Shown piece after piece: positions 26,857 through 37,804 of a stretch of 64,000 nucleotides of DNA. Under the pieces are notes generated by a model. The model did not search any database. It was given only the letters and a program-made list of their open reading frames with translations, and was not told the origin of the DNA. Position numbers and translations under genes: made by a program. Origin of the DNA: Burkholderia paludis. Lineage in GTDB: Bacteria > Pseudomonadota > Gammaproteobacteria > Burkholderiales > Burkholderiaceae. The DNA lies in contig NZ_JPGL01000026.1 in assembly GCF_000732615.1 (NCBI RefSeq), positions 58,325 to 122,324 on the forward strand. Direction: 5' to 3'. The first letter of the stretch is position 1. Each line of letters begins with the position of its first letter.

Positions 26857-27732
26857 TCACCGCCGCGCGAAATGCGCGCGCAGATATTCGATGAAGACCT
26901 GCGTCTTCGCCGGCAGCAGGCGCGTCTCCGTCATCGCGTAGATCGGAACGGGCGCGCCCTCCCATGCGGGCAACACGCGCCGCAACCGGCCCGCGGCCAC
27001 GTCGTCGGCCACCACTTCCTCCGGCATCTGGATGACGCCCGCATCGTTCACGGCCAGTTGCCGGATCATGCCGACGCTGTTCACGACGAAGCGCCCGCCC
27101 ACCGGCACCTCGACCTCCCGCGCAGCGTCGTGCAGCGTCCACTTGCCCACGCGCCGCACGCTCAGGCATTGATGCCGCGTCAGGTCGCCCGGCTCGCGCG
27201 GCTCGCCCGCGCGCTCGAGATAGCGCGGCGACGCATACAGGTGATTGCGGAACGTCGCGAGCCGCCGCGCGACGAGCTGGGAATCCGCCGATTCGCCCAT
27301 GCGGATCGCGACGTCGAACGGTTCGCTCACCAGATCGACGCGCCGCGACGTCAGTTCGAAATCGAACGTCAGCTTCGGGTAGCGGTTCGCGAATTCAGCG
27401 ATCAGCGGCGTCAGGTAGATCACCGCGAAATCGACCGGAAACGACGCGCGCAGCACGCCCGACGGTTCGGCCAGCAGTTCGCCGAGCTGTTCGTGCGCGA
27501 GCCGCGCCTCGTCGACGATGCGCTTGCAGCGCTCGAAATACAGCTGCCCGGCCTCGGTCAGCTCGATGCGGCGCGTCGTGCGATGCAGCAGCCGCAACCC
27601 GATCGCCTTTTCCAGCGCACCGATGCGCCGCGACAGCGTCGAATTCGGCATCCCCAGCGCGTCGGCCGCGCTGCGAAAGCCCTTCGCCTTCACGACCTCC
27701 ACGAACAGCGCCATGTCGTTCAGCAATTCCAC
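26857..27732 (-). CDS. LysR-family regulator divergent from an ene-reductase
   Basis: The 291-residue LTTR has an HTH at about 15-40 ('GFRSAADALGMPNSTLSRRI') and an effector domain of the CrgA-like group ('GVLRASFPVDFAVIYLTPLI', 'RHQCLSVRR'). It lies back to back with the Old Yellow Enzyme gene, 169 bp apart, the usual arrangement for a LysR regulator and its target. The effector is likely an electrophile such as a quinone or enone, by analogy only. Confidence 0.88.
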   Translation of the reverse strand: MELLNDMALFVEVVKAKGFRSAADALGMPNSTLSRRIGALEKAIGLRLLHRTTRRIELTEAGQLYFERCKRIVDEARLAHEQLGELLAEPSGVLRASFPVDFAVIYLTPLIAEFANRYPKLTFDFELTSRRVDLVSEPFDVAIRMGESADSQLVARRLATFRNHLYASPRYLERAGEPREPGDLTRHQCLSVRRVGKWTLHDAAREVEVPVGGRFVVNSVGMIRQLAVNDAGVIQMPEEVVADDVAAGRLRRVLPAWEGAPVPIYAMTETRLLPAKTQVFIEYLRAHFARR

Positions 27733-27741
27733 GCCGACCGC

Positions 27742-27765
27742 TCCATCAATGGATCAATGCGATCC
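27742..27765. promoter_or_regulatory. Overlapping inverted repeats in the LysR/ene-reductase intergenic region
   Basis: TCCAT-CA-ATGGA (27742-27753) and GGATC-AATGC-GATCC (27751-27765) are perfect short inverted repeats lying 10 bp upstream of the LysR start. Both are candidate binding sites for the LysR protein, which would control itself and the divergent ene-reductase. Confidence 0.4.
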
Positions 27766-27901
27766 AGAATACCCCATTTATCTCGAAAAAGAAGCAATGG
27801 ATGATGTGTCCATGGCGGCGAGGCCGGCGCAACGGTGCGCGGCCGGCGCCCGATACGGCGCCACCACGGCGCCGTTACCCGACCCTCGAGGAGCACGCAT
27901 C

Positions 27902-28975
27902 ATGGACGCACTGTTCACCCCGGCCCGTGTCGGCCGCTACACGCTGCAGAACCGCCTGGTCATGGCGCCGATGACGCGCAGCCGCGCCGCGTTCGACGGC
28001 ACGCCCGGCGCGCTGGCGGCCGAGTACTATGCGCAGCGCGCGGATCTCGGCCTGATCGTCAGCGAAGGCACCCAGCCGTCGGACGACGGGCAAGGCTACC
28101 TGACCACGCCCGGCATCTACACCGACGCGCACGTTGCCGGCTGGCAGGCCGTCGGCAACGCGGTGCACGCGCGCGGCGGCCGGCTGTTCATCCAGCTGAT
28201 GCACGTCGGGCGCATGTCGCATCCCGACAATACGCCGCATCACCGGCAGGGCGTCGCGCCGTCGGCGATCGCGCCGGGCGTGCCGATGTTCACGTCGAAG
28301 GGGATGCAGCCGATTCCCGCGCCGCGCGCGCTGACGACGGACGAAGTGCGCGACACCGTGAACGACTTCCGCCTCGCCGCGCGTCGCGCGATCGAGGCCG
28401 GCGCCGACGGCGTCGAGATCCACGGCGCGAACGGGTACCTGGTCCAGCAGTTCTTCGCGCCGAACGCGAATACGCGCGGCGACGCGTACGGCGGCCCGAT
28501 CGAACATCGCGCACGCTTCGCGATCGAGGTGGCCGAGGCGATCGCCGGCGAGATCGGCGCGGACCGCACCGCGATCCGCCTGTCGCCCGGCACCACGCTG
28601 TGGGGCATCGACGAAGGCGCGCAAGGGCCGGACCTGTATCGCTACCTGACGACGCAGCTCGACCGGCTCGGCCTCGCGTACCTGCACGTGATGCACCAGG
28701 GCGACGAGCCGCTGCTCGCGGACCTGCGCGCGCGCTGGAACGGCACGCTGATCGTGAACCGCCCGGGCCGCGCGCGCGACGCGATCGGCTCGGATGTCGC
28801 GACGGGCCTCGCCGATCTCGAAGCGTACGGGCAGATGGTGCTCGCGAATCCGGATTTCGTCACGCGGCTGAAGACGGGCGCGCCGATGAACGACGCGCAG
28901 CGCGACACGTTCTTCGGCGGCGATGCGCGCGGGTATGTGGATTATCCGGCGCTGGACGGTACGGCCGCGGCGTAA
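27902..28975 (+). CDS. nemA: Old Yellow Enzyme-type alkene reductase
   Basis: The 357-residue FMN enzyme has 'RLVMAPMTRSRA' near the N-terminus, 'GVEIHGANGYLVQQFF' with the substrate-binding His174 and Asn177, and 'GGPIEHRARFAIEV', all classic for the NemA/OYE class. It reduces activated C=C bonds or nitro groups with NAD(P)H in the cytoplasm. SD 'GAGGAGCACGC' precedes ATG 27902. The divergent LysR is the likely regulator. The symbol is by family resemblance; several OYE paralogs exist in these genomes. Confidence 0.88.
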   Translation: MDALFTPARVGRYTLQNRLVMAPMTRSRAAFDGTPGALAAEYYAQRADLGLIVSEGTQPSDDGQGYLTTPGIYTDAHVAGWQAVGNAVHARGGRLFIQLMHVGRMSHPDNTPHHRQGVAPSAIAPGVPMFTSKGMQPIPAPRALTTDEVRDTVNDFRLAARRAIEAGADGVEIHGANGYLVQQFFAPNANTRGDAYGGPIEHRARFAIEVAEAIAGEIGADRTAIRLSPGTTLWGIDEGAQGPDLYRYLTTQLDRLGLAYLHVMHQGDEPLLADLRARWNGTLIVNRPGRARDAIGSDVATGLADLEAYGQMVLANPDFVTRLKTGAPMNDAQRDTFFGGDARGYVDYPALDGTAAA

Positions 28976-28993
28976 CGCATCCGCACGGCGCGA

Positions 28994-29026
28994 CGCCGCG
29001 ACGCGCGGAACACGCGTGTCGCGGCG
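28994..29026. terminator. Hairpin terminator after the ene-reductase gene
   Basis: A 14-bp stem (28994-29007 with 29013-29026, one G-T pair) closes a 5-base loop 18 bp past the ene-reductase stop. The convergent folB-like gene ends at 29194, so it may serve both directions. No U-tract is seen. Confidence 0.55.
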
Positions 29027-29193
29027 CCGGTTCGCGTGCCGCCGCGCATCATGGAAGGCCGGTGTCGGCCCTCGAAATCACGGGCGCGAGACGTGGCCTC
29101 TTTTCGGGCCGATTGCCTGTGTCGTCCGAGATCCTTTCCGCAGGCCCACACGCGCAACCGCGACAAACCGCTACGGCGGCACCTCGGCCGCCA

Positions 29194-29634
29194 TCACCCC
29201 CGCCCCGTCTCTCCCGTCCACCGCGCATAATCCCCGCGGGTCCAGTCGAGCGACACGCCGACGCGCTTCGTGCCCGGCCGGATCTTCGGCTTGTACGCCG
29301 ACAGCGTCAGCGACTCCAGCGCCGGCCATTCGCGAAACGACAGCACCGCGATATCGGCGACGAGCGTTTCCAGCAGCCGCGTATGCGGCTTGTGCGACAG
29401 GAACGCGGCCACGCGCGTGCAATAGCCGTCGTAATCGATCCACGCGTTCTGCTCGCTCGGCTCGCAGCGATACCCGAGCCGCGCATCGATCACGATCGGC
29501 TGCGGCGCTTCATGCTCGTGCGCATGAATGCCGATCCGCGCGGGCACCTTCAGTTCTTCGACGAACACGCTCCAGCCGCGCCCGCCCAGGCGCGGCGCGT
29601 CGATCGCCACGAACGGGTCGTCGAACGGCTTCAT
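29194..29634 (-). CDS. Dihydroneopterin aldolase (FolB)-like protein
   Basis: The 146-residue protein resembles FolB: 'VFVEELKVPARIGIHAHEHE' gives the start of the fold with the catalytic-region Glu, 'DYDGYC' follows, and 'RLLETLVADIAVLSF' is the conserved LLE-T helix. FolB cleaves 7,8-dihydroneopterin in folate synthesis. Here it is the last gene of the sarcosine oxidase operon, overlapping soxG by 4 bases. Sarcosine oxidase hands its one-carbon unit to tetrahydrofolate, so a folate link is sensible, though it may act on another pterin. Confidence 0.8.
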   Translation of the reverse strand: MKPFDDPFVAIDAPRLGGRGWSVFVEELKVPARIGIHAHEHEAPQPIVIDARLGYRCEPSEQNAWIDYDGYCTRVAAFLSHKPHTRLLETLVADIAVLSFREWPALESLTLSAYKPKIRPGTKRVGVSLDWTRGDYARWTGETGRG

Positions 29635-30263
29635 GATGCGAGCGGCGCGGCCGCGTCGAGCATGATGCGCACGAAGTAGTCGGCGAAGCTGCGCCGCACG
29701 ACGATCTCGAACACGTCGTCACCGGTCGGGATCAGCACGATCGACGCCTTGAAGTAGTGCGACTGCGCGCACTGGCCGGGCTTGAACGCGCGCGGATGAA
29801 GATCGAGCGGGCAGCCGCGCGCGAGCACGTCGCGCACGCGTTCGCCGCCGATCTCGACGACGGTATAGCCGCTGCCGACGTCGACGGCCGCCGCATACGA
29901 ACCCTGCACGGCCTGCGCAAGCTGCGCCTCCAGCGCGCCGGCCTGCACGGGGCCGTTCGAGCGCACGAGCCACTCGTCGGGGCCGAGCCACAGCACGTCG
30001 TATTCGGCGCCGCGCGCGACCGTGTTCGGCGCCGAGGGCGGGCGGCAGCCCACCACGCGCTCGAACGCGCTCACGAACGCCGGATCGCCCAGCTCGCCGC
30101 GCACGTTGACGAGGTCGAGGAACGGCCGCTCGCGCAGCGTGAACTTCTTCGATGCGCGCGCCTGGTGCGGCTTCAGCACGTCGGCCGCGCCGACGAACGG
30201 CGATTCGAGCGTCACGCCGCCCGCGCCCGCCACCTGCGTCTGGTTTCTCGTTTCATTCCACAT
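29631..30263 (-). CDS. soxG: Sarcosine oxidase gamma subunit
   Basis: The 210-residue protein has the SoxG pattern: an N-terminal 'LESPFVG', a central 'LWLGPDEWLV', and 'DVGSGYTVVEIGGERVRDVL' followed by 'GCPLDLHPRAF' and 'SHYFKASIVLIP'. It is a structural subunit of heterotetrameric sarcosine oxidase and resembles the GCV_T fold. It overlaps the end of soxA by 11 bases and the folB-like gene by 4. Confidence 0.93.
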   Translation of the reverse strand: MWNETRNQTQVAGAGGVTLESPFVGAADVLKPHQARASKKFTLRERPFLDLVNVRGELGDPAFVSAFERVVGCRPPSAPNTVARGAEYDVLWLGPDEWLVRSNGPVQAGALEAQLAQAVQGSYAAAVDVGSGYTVVEIGGERVRDVLARGCPLDLHPRAFKPGQCAQSHYFKASIVLIPTGDDVFEIVVRRSFADYFVRIMLDAAAPLAS

Positions 30264-33200
30264 GCTGGCGCACCCCTTCGGTATCGTAGAAAACCGGGCT
30301 CGAGATCGTCGCGGCGATGCGCTTGCCGTTGGCCAGCGGAATCACGACGCTCTCGCCCATCTTGTTCAGGCCGCCCTTCACCACCGCGAGCGCGATCGAG
30401 CGCTTCAGGATCGGGCTGTAGTAGCTCGACGTCACGTGGCCGATCATCGGCGTCGGATCGACCGCCGACACCTGCGTGTCCTTCGCGACGATCTGCGCGC
30501 CTTCCGGCAGCACGAACTGCGCGTCCTCGGTCAGCAGGCCGACGAACTGCTTGCGGCCTTCCTTCGCGGTGTCGGAGCGTGCGAGCGAACGCTTGCCGAG
30601 ACAATCCTTAGACTTCGCGACCAGCCCGCCCATCCCGAGGTCGTACGGCGTGACCGAGCCGTCGGTGTCCTGGCCGACGATGATGTAGCCCTTCTCCGCG
30701 CGCAGCACGTGCATCGTCTCGGTGCCGTACGGCGTGATGTCGAACTCGGCGCCGGCCGCCATCAGCGCTTCCCACACCGCGCGGCCCGCATTCGCCGGCA
30801 CGTTCACTTCATAGGCCAGCTCGCCCGAGAAGCTGATCCGCATCACGCGCGCCTTCGCGCCCGCGACGGTGCCGTTCCGGTAGCTCATGAACGGGAACGC
30901 CTCGTTGCCGAAGTCGATGTCCTGGCAAACCTTCTGCACGACCTTGCGGCTCTTCGGGCCGACCACCGCGAACGTCGCCCAGTGATCGGTGACCGACGAC
31001 AGCCGCACCTTCATGTCGGGCCATTCGGTCTGCAGCCAGCGTTCGAGCCACGTGAGCACGCGCGCCGCGCCGCCGGTCGTGGTCGTCATCATGAAATGCT
31101 GGTCGGCGAGGCGCACCGTCACGCCGTCGTCGAACACCATCCCGTTCTCATCGAGCATCAGCCCGTAGCGACACTTGCCCACCTCGAGCTTGTTCCACGG
31201 GTTCGTGTACATCCAGTTCAGCAACTTCACGGCATCCGGGCCCTGGATGTCGATCTTGCCGAGCGTCGATGCGTCGAGGATGCCGACGCTGTTGCGCACC
31301 GCGAGGCACTCGCGCTTCACGGCCGCGTGCAGGTCTTCGCCGTTCTTCGGGAAGTACCACGGCCGCTTCCAGTTGCCGACGTCCTCGAACAGCGCGCCGT
31401 GCTCGACGTGCCACTCGTGCACGCAGGTCTTGCGGATCGGATCGAGGAAATCGCCCAGCTCGCGGCCCGCGAACGTGCCGAACGACACGGGCGTGTAGTT
31501 CGGGCGGAACGTCGTCGTGCCCGTTTCCGGAATCGTCTTGCCGAGCGCCGCCGCGAGAATCGCCATCCCGTTGATGTTACCGAGCTTGCCCTGGTCGGTG
31601 CCGAAACCCATCGCCGTATAGCGCTTCACGTGCTCGACCGACTCGAAACCTTCGCGCGCGGCGAGCAGGATGTCGGCGGCCGACACGTCGTTCTGGAAAT
31701 CGACGAACTGCTTCGGCCCGCGCGCCGCGGCTTCGCGGCTGCCGACGAGCCACAGCGGCTGCAACGGGCCCTCGACGGCTTCCGCGACCTGCGGCGCGAC
31801 GGGACGCTGCCCGGCCGTGAAGCCCGCCGCCTTCGCCGCCTCCACCCCGGCGTCGACCGCGAGACGCAGCGCGCGCGCCAGCCCGAATTCGCCGGCCGCC
31901 GCGCCGATGCTCGCCTCCGCCTGCACGGGCTTGCCCGGCAGGAAGCACGCCTTCTCGTCGCTCCAGCACGCCTTGCCGCCCGACTGCGCGAACAGGTGCA
32001 GCACCGGGCTGAAGCCGCCCGACATCGCGACGAGATCGCACGGCAGCGTCTGCAGCTTGCCGCCGACCTGGCCGTTCGTACTGGACGCGACGTCGACCGA
32101 CGATACGCGCCACTTGCCCGCCGCGGCCGTCACGACCGCGCCGCTCATCACCGTCACGCCCTGCCGCTTGGCGGCGGCCGGCAGCGCGCCGTTCGACGAC
32201 GCGCGCGCATCGACGACCGTCACCTTCGCGCCGCACGCCTTCAGGTCGAGCGCGGTCTGGTACGCGTGGTCGTTGTTCGTGAACACCACCGCGTTGCGGC
32301 CCGGCAGCACGCCGAAGCGATGCACGTACGTGGACACGGCCGACGCCAGCATCACGCCCGGCAGGTCGTTGTTGCCGAACACGATCGGCCGCTCGTGCGC
32401 GCCGGTCGCGAGGATCACGCGCTTCGCGCGGACCTTCCACAGCAGTTCGCGCGTACCCTTGCGCATCGACACCGGCAGGTGGTCGGTCAGGCGCTGCGTG
32501 ACGGTCACGAGGTTGTGATCCTGGTAGCCGAACGCGGTGCTGCGCGACAGGATCGTCACGTCGGGCAGCTTGCGCAGCTCGGCCTCGACCTTCTCGACCC
32601 ACTGCAGCGCGGGCTTCGCGTCGATCTCGGCGCGGCACGACAGCAGGCTGCCGCCGAGCTCGCGCTGGTCGTCGACGAGGATCACGCGCGCGCCGGCCAC
32701 GGCCGCCGCATGCGCGGCGGCAAGCCCCGACGGGCCGCCGCCGACGACGAGCACGTCGCAGTGCGCGTAGCACTTGTCGTAGCGATCGGCGTCGAGCGCC
32801 TCGGGCGCCTTGCCGAGGCCGGCCGCCTCGCGGATCTTCTCCTCGTACTTCGGCCACATGTTGCGCGGCCACATGAAGGTCTTGTAGTAGAAGCCGGCCG
32901 GCAGGAAGCGCGACAGCTTCTGGTTGATCGCGTACTTGTCGTTCTCGAGCGTCGGCTCCGCGTTCACGCTCGTCGCGACGAGCCCCTGGTACAGCTCGAT
33001 TTCGGTCGCGCGCGCGTTCGGCACCGTGTACGGGCCCGATTCGAGCTGCACGACGGCGTTCGGTTCCGCGACGTCCGCCGTCACGATCCCGCGCGGGCGG
33101 TGGTACTTGAAGCTGCGCGCGACGAAGTGCACGCCGTTCGCGAGCAGCGCGGACGCGAGCGTGTCGCCCTGGAAGCCCTGATACGTGCGGCCGTTGAACG

Positions 33201-33264
33201 TGAACGTCAGCGGAATCGCACGATTGATGCGGCCACCGGTGCCAAGACGGTCTTTCTGGCTCAT
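30253..33264 (-). CDS. soxA: Sarcosine oxidase alpha subunit
   Basis: The 1003-residue subunit has an N-terminal ferredoxin-like part ('FTFNGRTYQGFQGDTLASAL'), a dinucleotide-binding domain with 'VLVVGGGPSGLAAAHAA' near 175 that holds NAD+, and a C-terminal GCV_T-like tetrahydrofolate domain from about 610. It works with SoxBDG to oxidise sarcosine to glycine, giving H2O2 and 5,10-methylene-tetrahydrofolate or formaldehyde. The ATG at 33264 overlaps the soxD stop; the longer open frame upstream is soxD read out of frame. Confidence 0.96.
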   Translation of the reverse strand: MSQKDRLGTGGRINRAIPLTFTFNGRTYQGFQGDTLASALLANGVHFVARSFKYHRPRGIVTADVAEPNAVVQLESGPYTVPNARATEIELYQGLVATSVNAEPTLENDKYAINQKLSRFLPAGFYYKTFMWPRNMWPKYEEKIREAAGLGKAPEALDADRYDKCYAHCDVLVVGGGPSGLAAAHAAAVAGARVILVDDQRELGGSLLSCRAEIDAKPALQWVEKVEAELRKLPDVTILSRSTAFGYQDHNLVTVTQRLTDHLPVSMRKGTRELLWKVRAKRVILATGAHERPIVFGNNDLPGVMLASAVSTYVHRFGVLPGRNAVVFTNNDHAYQTALDLKACGAKVTVVDARASSNGALPAAAKRQGVTVMSGAVVTAAAGKWRVSSVDVASSTNGQVGGKLQTLPCDLVAMSGGFSPVLHLFAQSGGKACWSDEKACFLPGKPVQAEASIGAAAGEFGLARALRLAVDAGVEAAKAAGFTAGQRPVAPQVAEAVEGPLQPLWLVGSREAAARGPKQFVDFQNDVSAADILLAAREGFESVEHVKRYTAMGFGTDQGKLGNINGMAILAAALGKTIPETGTTTFRPNYTPVSFGTFAGRELGDFLDPIRKTCVHEWHVEHGALFEDVGNWKRPWYFPKNGEDLHAAVKRECLAVRNSVGILDASTLGKIDIQGPDAVKLLNWMYTNPWNKLEVGKCRYGLMLDENGMVFDDGVTVRLADQHFMMTTTTGGAARVLTWLERWLQTEWPDMKVRLSSVTDHWATFAVVGPKSRKVVQKVCQDIDFGNEAFPFMSYRNGTVAGAKARVMRISFSGELAYEVNVPANAGRAVWEALMAAGAEFDITPYGTETMHVLRAEKGYIIVGQDTDGSVTPYDLGMGGLVAKSKDCLGKRSLARSDTAKEGRKQFVGLLTEDAQFVLPEGAQIVAKDTQVSAVDPTPMIGHVTSSYYSPILKRSIALAVVKGGLNKMGESVVIPLANGKRIAATISSPVFYDTEGVRQHVE

Positions 33265-33575
33265 TTGCTCGTGCCCTCTTCGTGTGCGTTGCCGGCGGCC
33301 GCGCCGCCGATGGCAGCCCCGCCGAACGTTTCGTATCCCTTGATATCGTAGGTCACCGTGTCGCGCGTGGCCTTGAACCAGCGGCGGCAGCCCTGCGCGT
33401 GCAGCCATTGCTCCTTGTGCAGCCCGCGCTTGTTCTCGCGCATGAACACGTATTCGCCCCATTCGCGGTCGGTCATGTTCTCGTTATTGACCGGGCGCAC
33501 GATGTCGGCTTCGCCGCCGCACGAGAATTCGGATTCGGCGCGCGGCCCGCACCACGGACATTCGATCAGCAACAT
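33261..33575 (-). CDS. soxD: Sarcosine oxidase delta subunit
   Basis: The 104-residue protein is the small zinc subunit. 'CPWC' gives Cys6 and Cys9, and 'WLHAQGC' gives His59 and Cys63, which match the zinc ligands known for SoxD. 'EWGEYVFMRENKRG' and 'RWFKATRDTVTYDI' are family hallmarks. It lies 22 bp after soxB and overlaps soxA by ATGA. Confidence 0.95.
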   Translation of the reverse strand: MLLIECPWCGPRAESEFSCGGEADIVRPVNNENMTDREWGEYVFMRENKRGLHKEQWLHAQGCRRWFKATRDTVTYDIKGYETFGGAAIGGAAAGNAHEEGTSK

Positions 33576-33597
33576 GTTTCTTTCTCCAATGGTCGGT

Positions 33598-34842
33598 TCA
33601 GTGCGCGACGGCGGCGGCGCCGTGCTCGTCGATCAGGTGGCCCGTGTAGAAGCGGTCGAGCGCGAACGGCGCGTTCAGCGGATGCGGTTCGTCGCGGGCG
33701 ATCGTGTGCGCGAACACCCAGCCCGAGCCGGGCGTCGCCTTGAAGCCGCCGGTGCCCCAGCCGCAGTTGAAATAGAGGCCCTTCACGTCGGTCTTGGTGA
33801 TGATCGGGCACGCGTCCGGCGACACGTCGACGATGCCGCCCCACTGGCGGTTCATCCGCACGCGCGAGAACACCGGGAACATCTCGACGATCGCCTGCAG
33901 CGTGCTTTCGATGATGTGGAAGCTGCCGCGCTGGCCGAAGCCCGTGTACTGGTCGATGCCCGCGCCGATCACGAGGTCGCCCTTGTCCGACTGGCTGATG
34001 TACGCGTGCACCGCGTTCGACATGATCACCGAGTTGACGACCGGCTTGATCGGCTCGGACACCAGCGCCTGCAGCGGGTGGCTCTCGATCGGCAGCCGCA
34101 CGCCGGCCATGTCGGCGAGCGTCGTCGTGTTGCCGGCCGCGACCACCGCGACCTTCTTCGCCTTGATGAAGCCCTTCACCGTATCGACGCCGACCACCGC
34201 GCCGCCCTCGCGGCGAATGCCCGTGACCTGGCAGTTCTGGATGATGTCGACGCCCGCGCGATCCGCACCGCGCGCGAAGCCCCAGGCCACCGCGTCGTGG
34301 CGCGCGACGCCCGCACGGCGCTGGATCGATGCGCCGAGCACCGGGTAGCGGCTGTTCAGGTTGATGGTCGGCTCGATCTCCTTGATCTGCGCGGGCGTGA
34401 GGAATTCGGCGTCGACGCCGTTCAGCCGGTTCGCATTCACGCGGCGCTCGGTGTCGCGCACGTCCTGCAGCGTGTGCGCGAGGTTCATCACGCCGCGCTG
34501 GCTGAACATCACGTTGTAGTTCAGGTCCTGCGACAGCCCTTCCCACAGCTTCATCGCCTTCTCGTACAGCGCGGCCGATTCGTCCCACAGATAGTTCGAG
34601 CGCACGATCGTCGTGTTGCGCGCGGTGTTGCCGCCGCCGATCCAGCCCTTCTCGAGGATCGCGACGTTCGTGATCCCGTGCTCCTTCGCGAGGTAGTACG
34701 CCGTCGCGAGGCCGTGGCCGCCGCCGCCGACAATCACGACGTCGTATTCCTTCTTCGGCTCCGGGCTCTTCCACTGCTTTTCCCAGTTCTCGTGGTACGA
34801 AAGGCCGTTGCGGAACAGGCTGAATATCGAGTAGCGGCTCAT
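33598..34842 (-). CDS. soxB: Sarcosine oxidase beta subunit
   Basis: The 414-residue flavoprotein has the FAD motif '[18 protein letters not shown]' at about 35-52. '[17 protein letters not shown]' contains the His (about 182) expected to hold the covalent FMN in heterotetrameric sarcosine oxidases. It oxidises sarcosine and passes electrons to O2. It starts at ATG 34842, 14 bp after the sdaA stop, and is followed by soxD. Confidence 0.96.
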   Translation of the reverse strand: MSRYSIFSLFRNGLSYHENWEKQWKSPEPKKEYDVVIVGGGGHGLATAYYLAKEHGITNVAILEKGWIGGGNTARNTTIVRSNYLWDESAALYEKAMKLWEGLSQDLNYNVMFSQRGVMNLAHTLQDVRDTERRVNANRLNGVDAEFLTPAQIKEIEPTINLNSRYPVLGASIQRRAGVARHDAVAWGFARGADRAGVDIIQNCQVTGIRREGGAVVGVDTVKGFIKAKKVAVVAAGNTTTLADMAGVRLPIESHPLQALVSEPIKPVVNSVIMSNAVHAYISQSDKGDLVIGAGIDQYTGFGQRGSFHIIESTLQAIVEMFPVFSRVRMNRQWGGIVDVSPDACPIITKTDVKGLYFNCGWGTGGFKATPGSGWVFAHTIARDEPHPLNAPFALDRFYTGHLIDEHGAAAVAH

Positions 34843-34856
34843 GTTGTGGTCCTTCG

Positions 34857-36242
<1,386 letters not shown>

Positions 36243-36304
36243 CTGGATGCCTCTGCGTGCAAGCGCGCGTGGTGACGTTGGACGCCAGTACACCAAAGCG
36301 TAAA

Positions 36305-36314
36305 ATCGGCCGAT
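36305..36314. promoter_or_regulatory. Short palindrome in the sdaA upstream region
   Basis: ATCGGCCGAT is a perfect 10-bp palindrome lying about 65 bp upstream of the sdaA start in a locally AT-rich stretch between sdaA and the divergent regulator. It may be part of an operator; nothing else in this 296-bp region stands out. Confidence 0.25.
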
Positions 36315-36538
36315 AGAACAAAAACGGCATCGGCGTGGGATACCGCCGCCAAACCCGGGCCCGGCGCGGCCGGAAGTGCGTTTTGGCGATGGTTCGCGAC
36401 GGAAAACCACAAGTCGGGCCGGAGCCGATCGGCGACGCTGGCTGCATCGGCGCCGCCCGGCCGCCCCCGGCTGCCGTCCCCGTATCAACCGAGTCGACTG
36501 AGTGAGACCGCCCGCCCGGCGTGACGAGATTTGCCGCG

Positions 36539-37606
36539 ATGACACCCGACGTACCCGCTTCCCCCCTCGCCGAACCCGCGCCGCGGCGCATCCGCTTCGG
36601 CATCGTGCTGCTGCCGAACTTCACGCTGACGGCTTTCTCGGGCTTCGTCGACATGCTGCGGCTGTCGGCCGACGACGGCGACTACAGCAAGCCGGTGCGC
36701 TGTTCGTGGAGCGTGATCGGCGAGACCCTCGCGCCGGTGCGCGCGAGTTGCGGGATCCAGATCACGCCGTGGGAAACGTTCGATGCGGCCGAGCCGTTCG
36801 ACTACGTGGTGGTGGTCGGCGGGTTGCTGCATTCCGGGCCGCAGGCGGGCCCCGAGACGCTCGACTTCATTCGCGGCGCGGCGGCCGACGGCGCGACGAT
36901 CGTCGGCATCTGCACCGGCGTGTTCACGCTGATGCGCGCGGGCGTGCTCGACGGGCACCGCACCTGCGTGAGCTGGTTCCACTACTGGGATTTCATCGAG
37001 CGCTTTCCGGCCGCGGACCCCGACCTGCTGATCGCCGACCGGCTGTTCGTGATCGACCGGCGGCGCATCACCTGCTCGGGCGGCCGCGCGTCGATCGACG
37101 TCGCCGCCGCGATCCTGCTGCGCCATTTCGATCACGCCACCGTACAGAAGGCGCTGCGCATCCTGCTGGTCGGCGAGATGCAGAAGGGCAATGCGCCGCA
37201 GCCGCATCCGCCGGGCCTCGAACCGGCGACGCACCCGAAGGTCAAGCGCGCGATTCTCCTGATGGAACAGCATGTCGGGCGCGCGCTGTCGCTCGACGAG
37301 CTCGCGAGCAAGCTCGACTTGTCGACGCGGCAGCTCGAACGGCTGTTCAAGGCCGAGACCGGCAAGAGCCCGCAGGCGTTCGCGAAGCAGGTGCGGCTGC
37401 GCACGGCCGCGTGGCTGCTGACGAGTTCGGACCGCACGGTGGCCGACATCGCGTCGAGCTGCGGGTTCGCCGATGCGTCGCACCTCGGGCGCGAGTTCCG
37501 CAAGCAGTTCGGCGTGCCGCCTGCCGCGTATCGGGAGCGCGGGGGGGAAGCGGCGGAAGTCGATGCCGCGGCGGCGGCCGATCCGGTCGAAGACACCGCC
37601 GACTGA
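36539..37606 (+). CDS. GlxA-family AraC-type regulator of the sarcosine operon (SouR/GbdR-like)
   Basis: The 355-residue protein has an N-terminal DJ-1/PfpI-like domain (about 18-195, with 'GICTGVF') and a C-terminal pair of AraC HTH motifs ('[20 protein letters not shown]' and '[20 protein letters not shown]'). Regulators of this build, such as GbdR and SouR in Pseudomonas, control betaine and sarcosine catabolism. Its position divergent from sdaA-soxBDAG suggests it activates that operon in response to sarcosine or dimethylglycine. GTG 36521 is an alternative start. Confidence 0.85.
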   Translation: MTPDVPASPLAEPAPRRIRFGIVLLPNFTLTAFSGFVDMLRLSADDGDYSKPVRCSWSVIGETLAPVRASCGIQITPWETFDAAEPFDYVVVVGGLLHSGPQAGPETLDFIRGAAADGATIVGICTGVFTLMRAGVLDGHRTCVSWFHYWDFIERFPAADPDLLIADRLFVIDRRRITCSGGRASIDVAAAILLRHFDHATVQKALRILLVGEMQKGNAPQPHPPGLEPATHPKVKRAILLMEQHVGRALSLDELASKLDLSTRQLERLFKAETGKSPQAFAKQVRLRTAAWLLTSSDRTVADIASSCGFADASHLGREFRKQFGVPPAAYRERGGEAAEVDAAAAADPVEDTAD

Positions 37607-37765
37607 CCGCGACCGGCATCGGCCGGCCGGCCACCCACCCGATCGAACGCAAAGCCGACACGCGGTCGCACCGGTTTCACGTCAAATGAAACCGGTTCCA
37701 ATCAACTTGACCGACGTTGTCTTGCGTTAACCGAGGGTTATCCCGGATGCTTCATCACCGTCAAA

Positions 37766-37794
37766 TTTGTATGATGACCACATCACCTTACAAA
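37766..37794. promoter_or_regulatory. Candidate operator for the GntR regulator
   Basis: TTTGTA (37766-37771) and TACAAA (37789-37794) form outer arms, and TGATG-ACCA-CATCA (37772-37785) is an inner inverted repeat. The nested symmetry lies 10 bp before the regulator start. This fits autoregulation by a FadR-type GntR dimer and control of the threonate/erythronate operon. Confidence 0.5.
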
Positions 37795-37804
37795 CCAGAC
37801 CGCC

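Noticed and set aside
36243..36538. Possible glycine riboswitch upstream of sdaA
   Set aside because: Given the glycine/serine theme I looked for one, but saw no paired aptamer-like conserved core in this 296-bp stretch.
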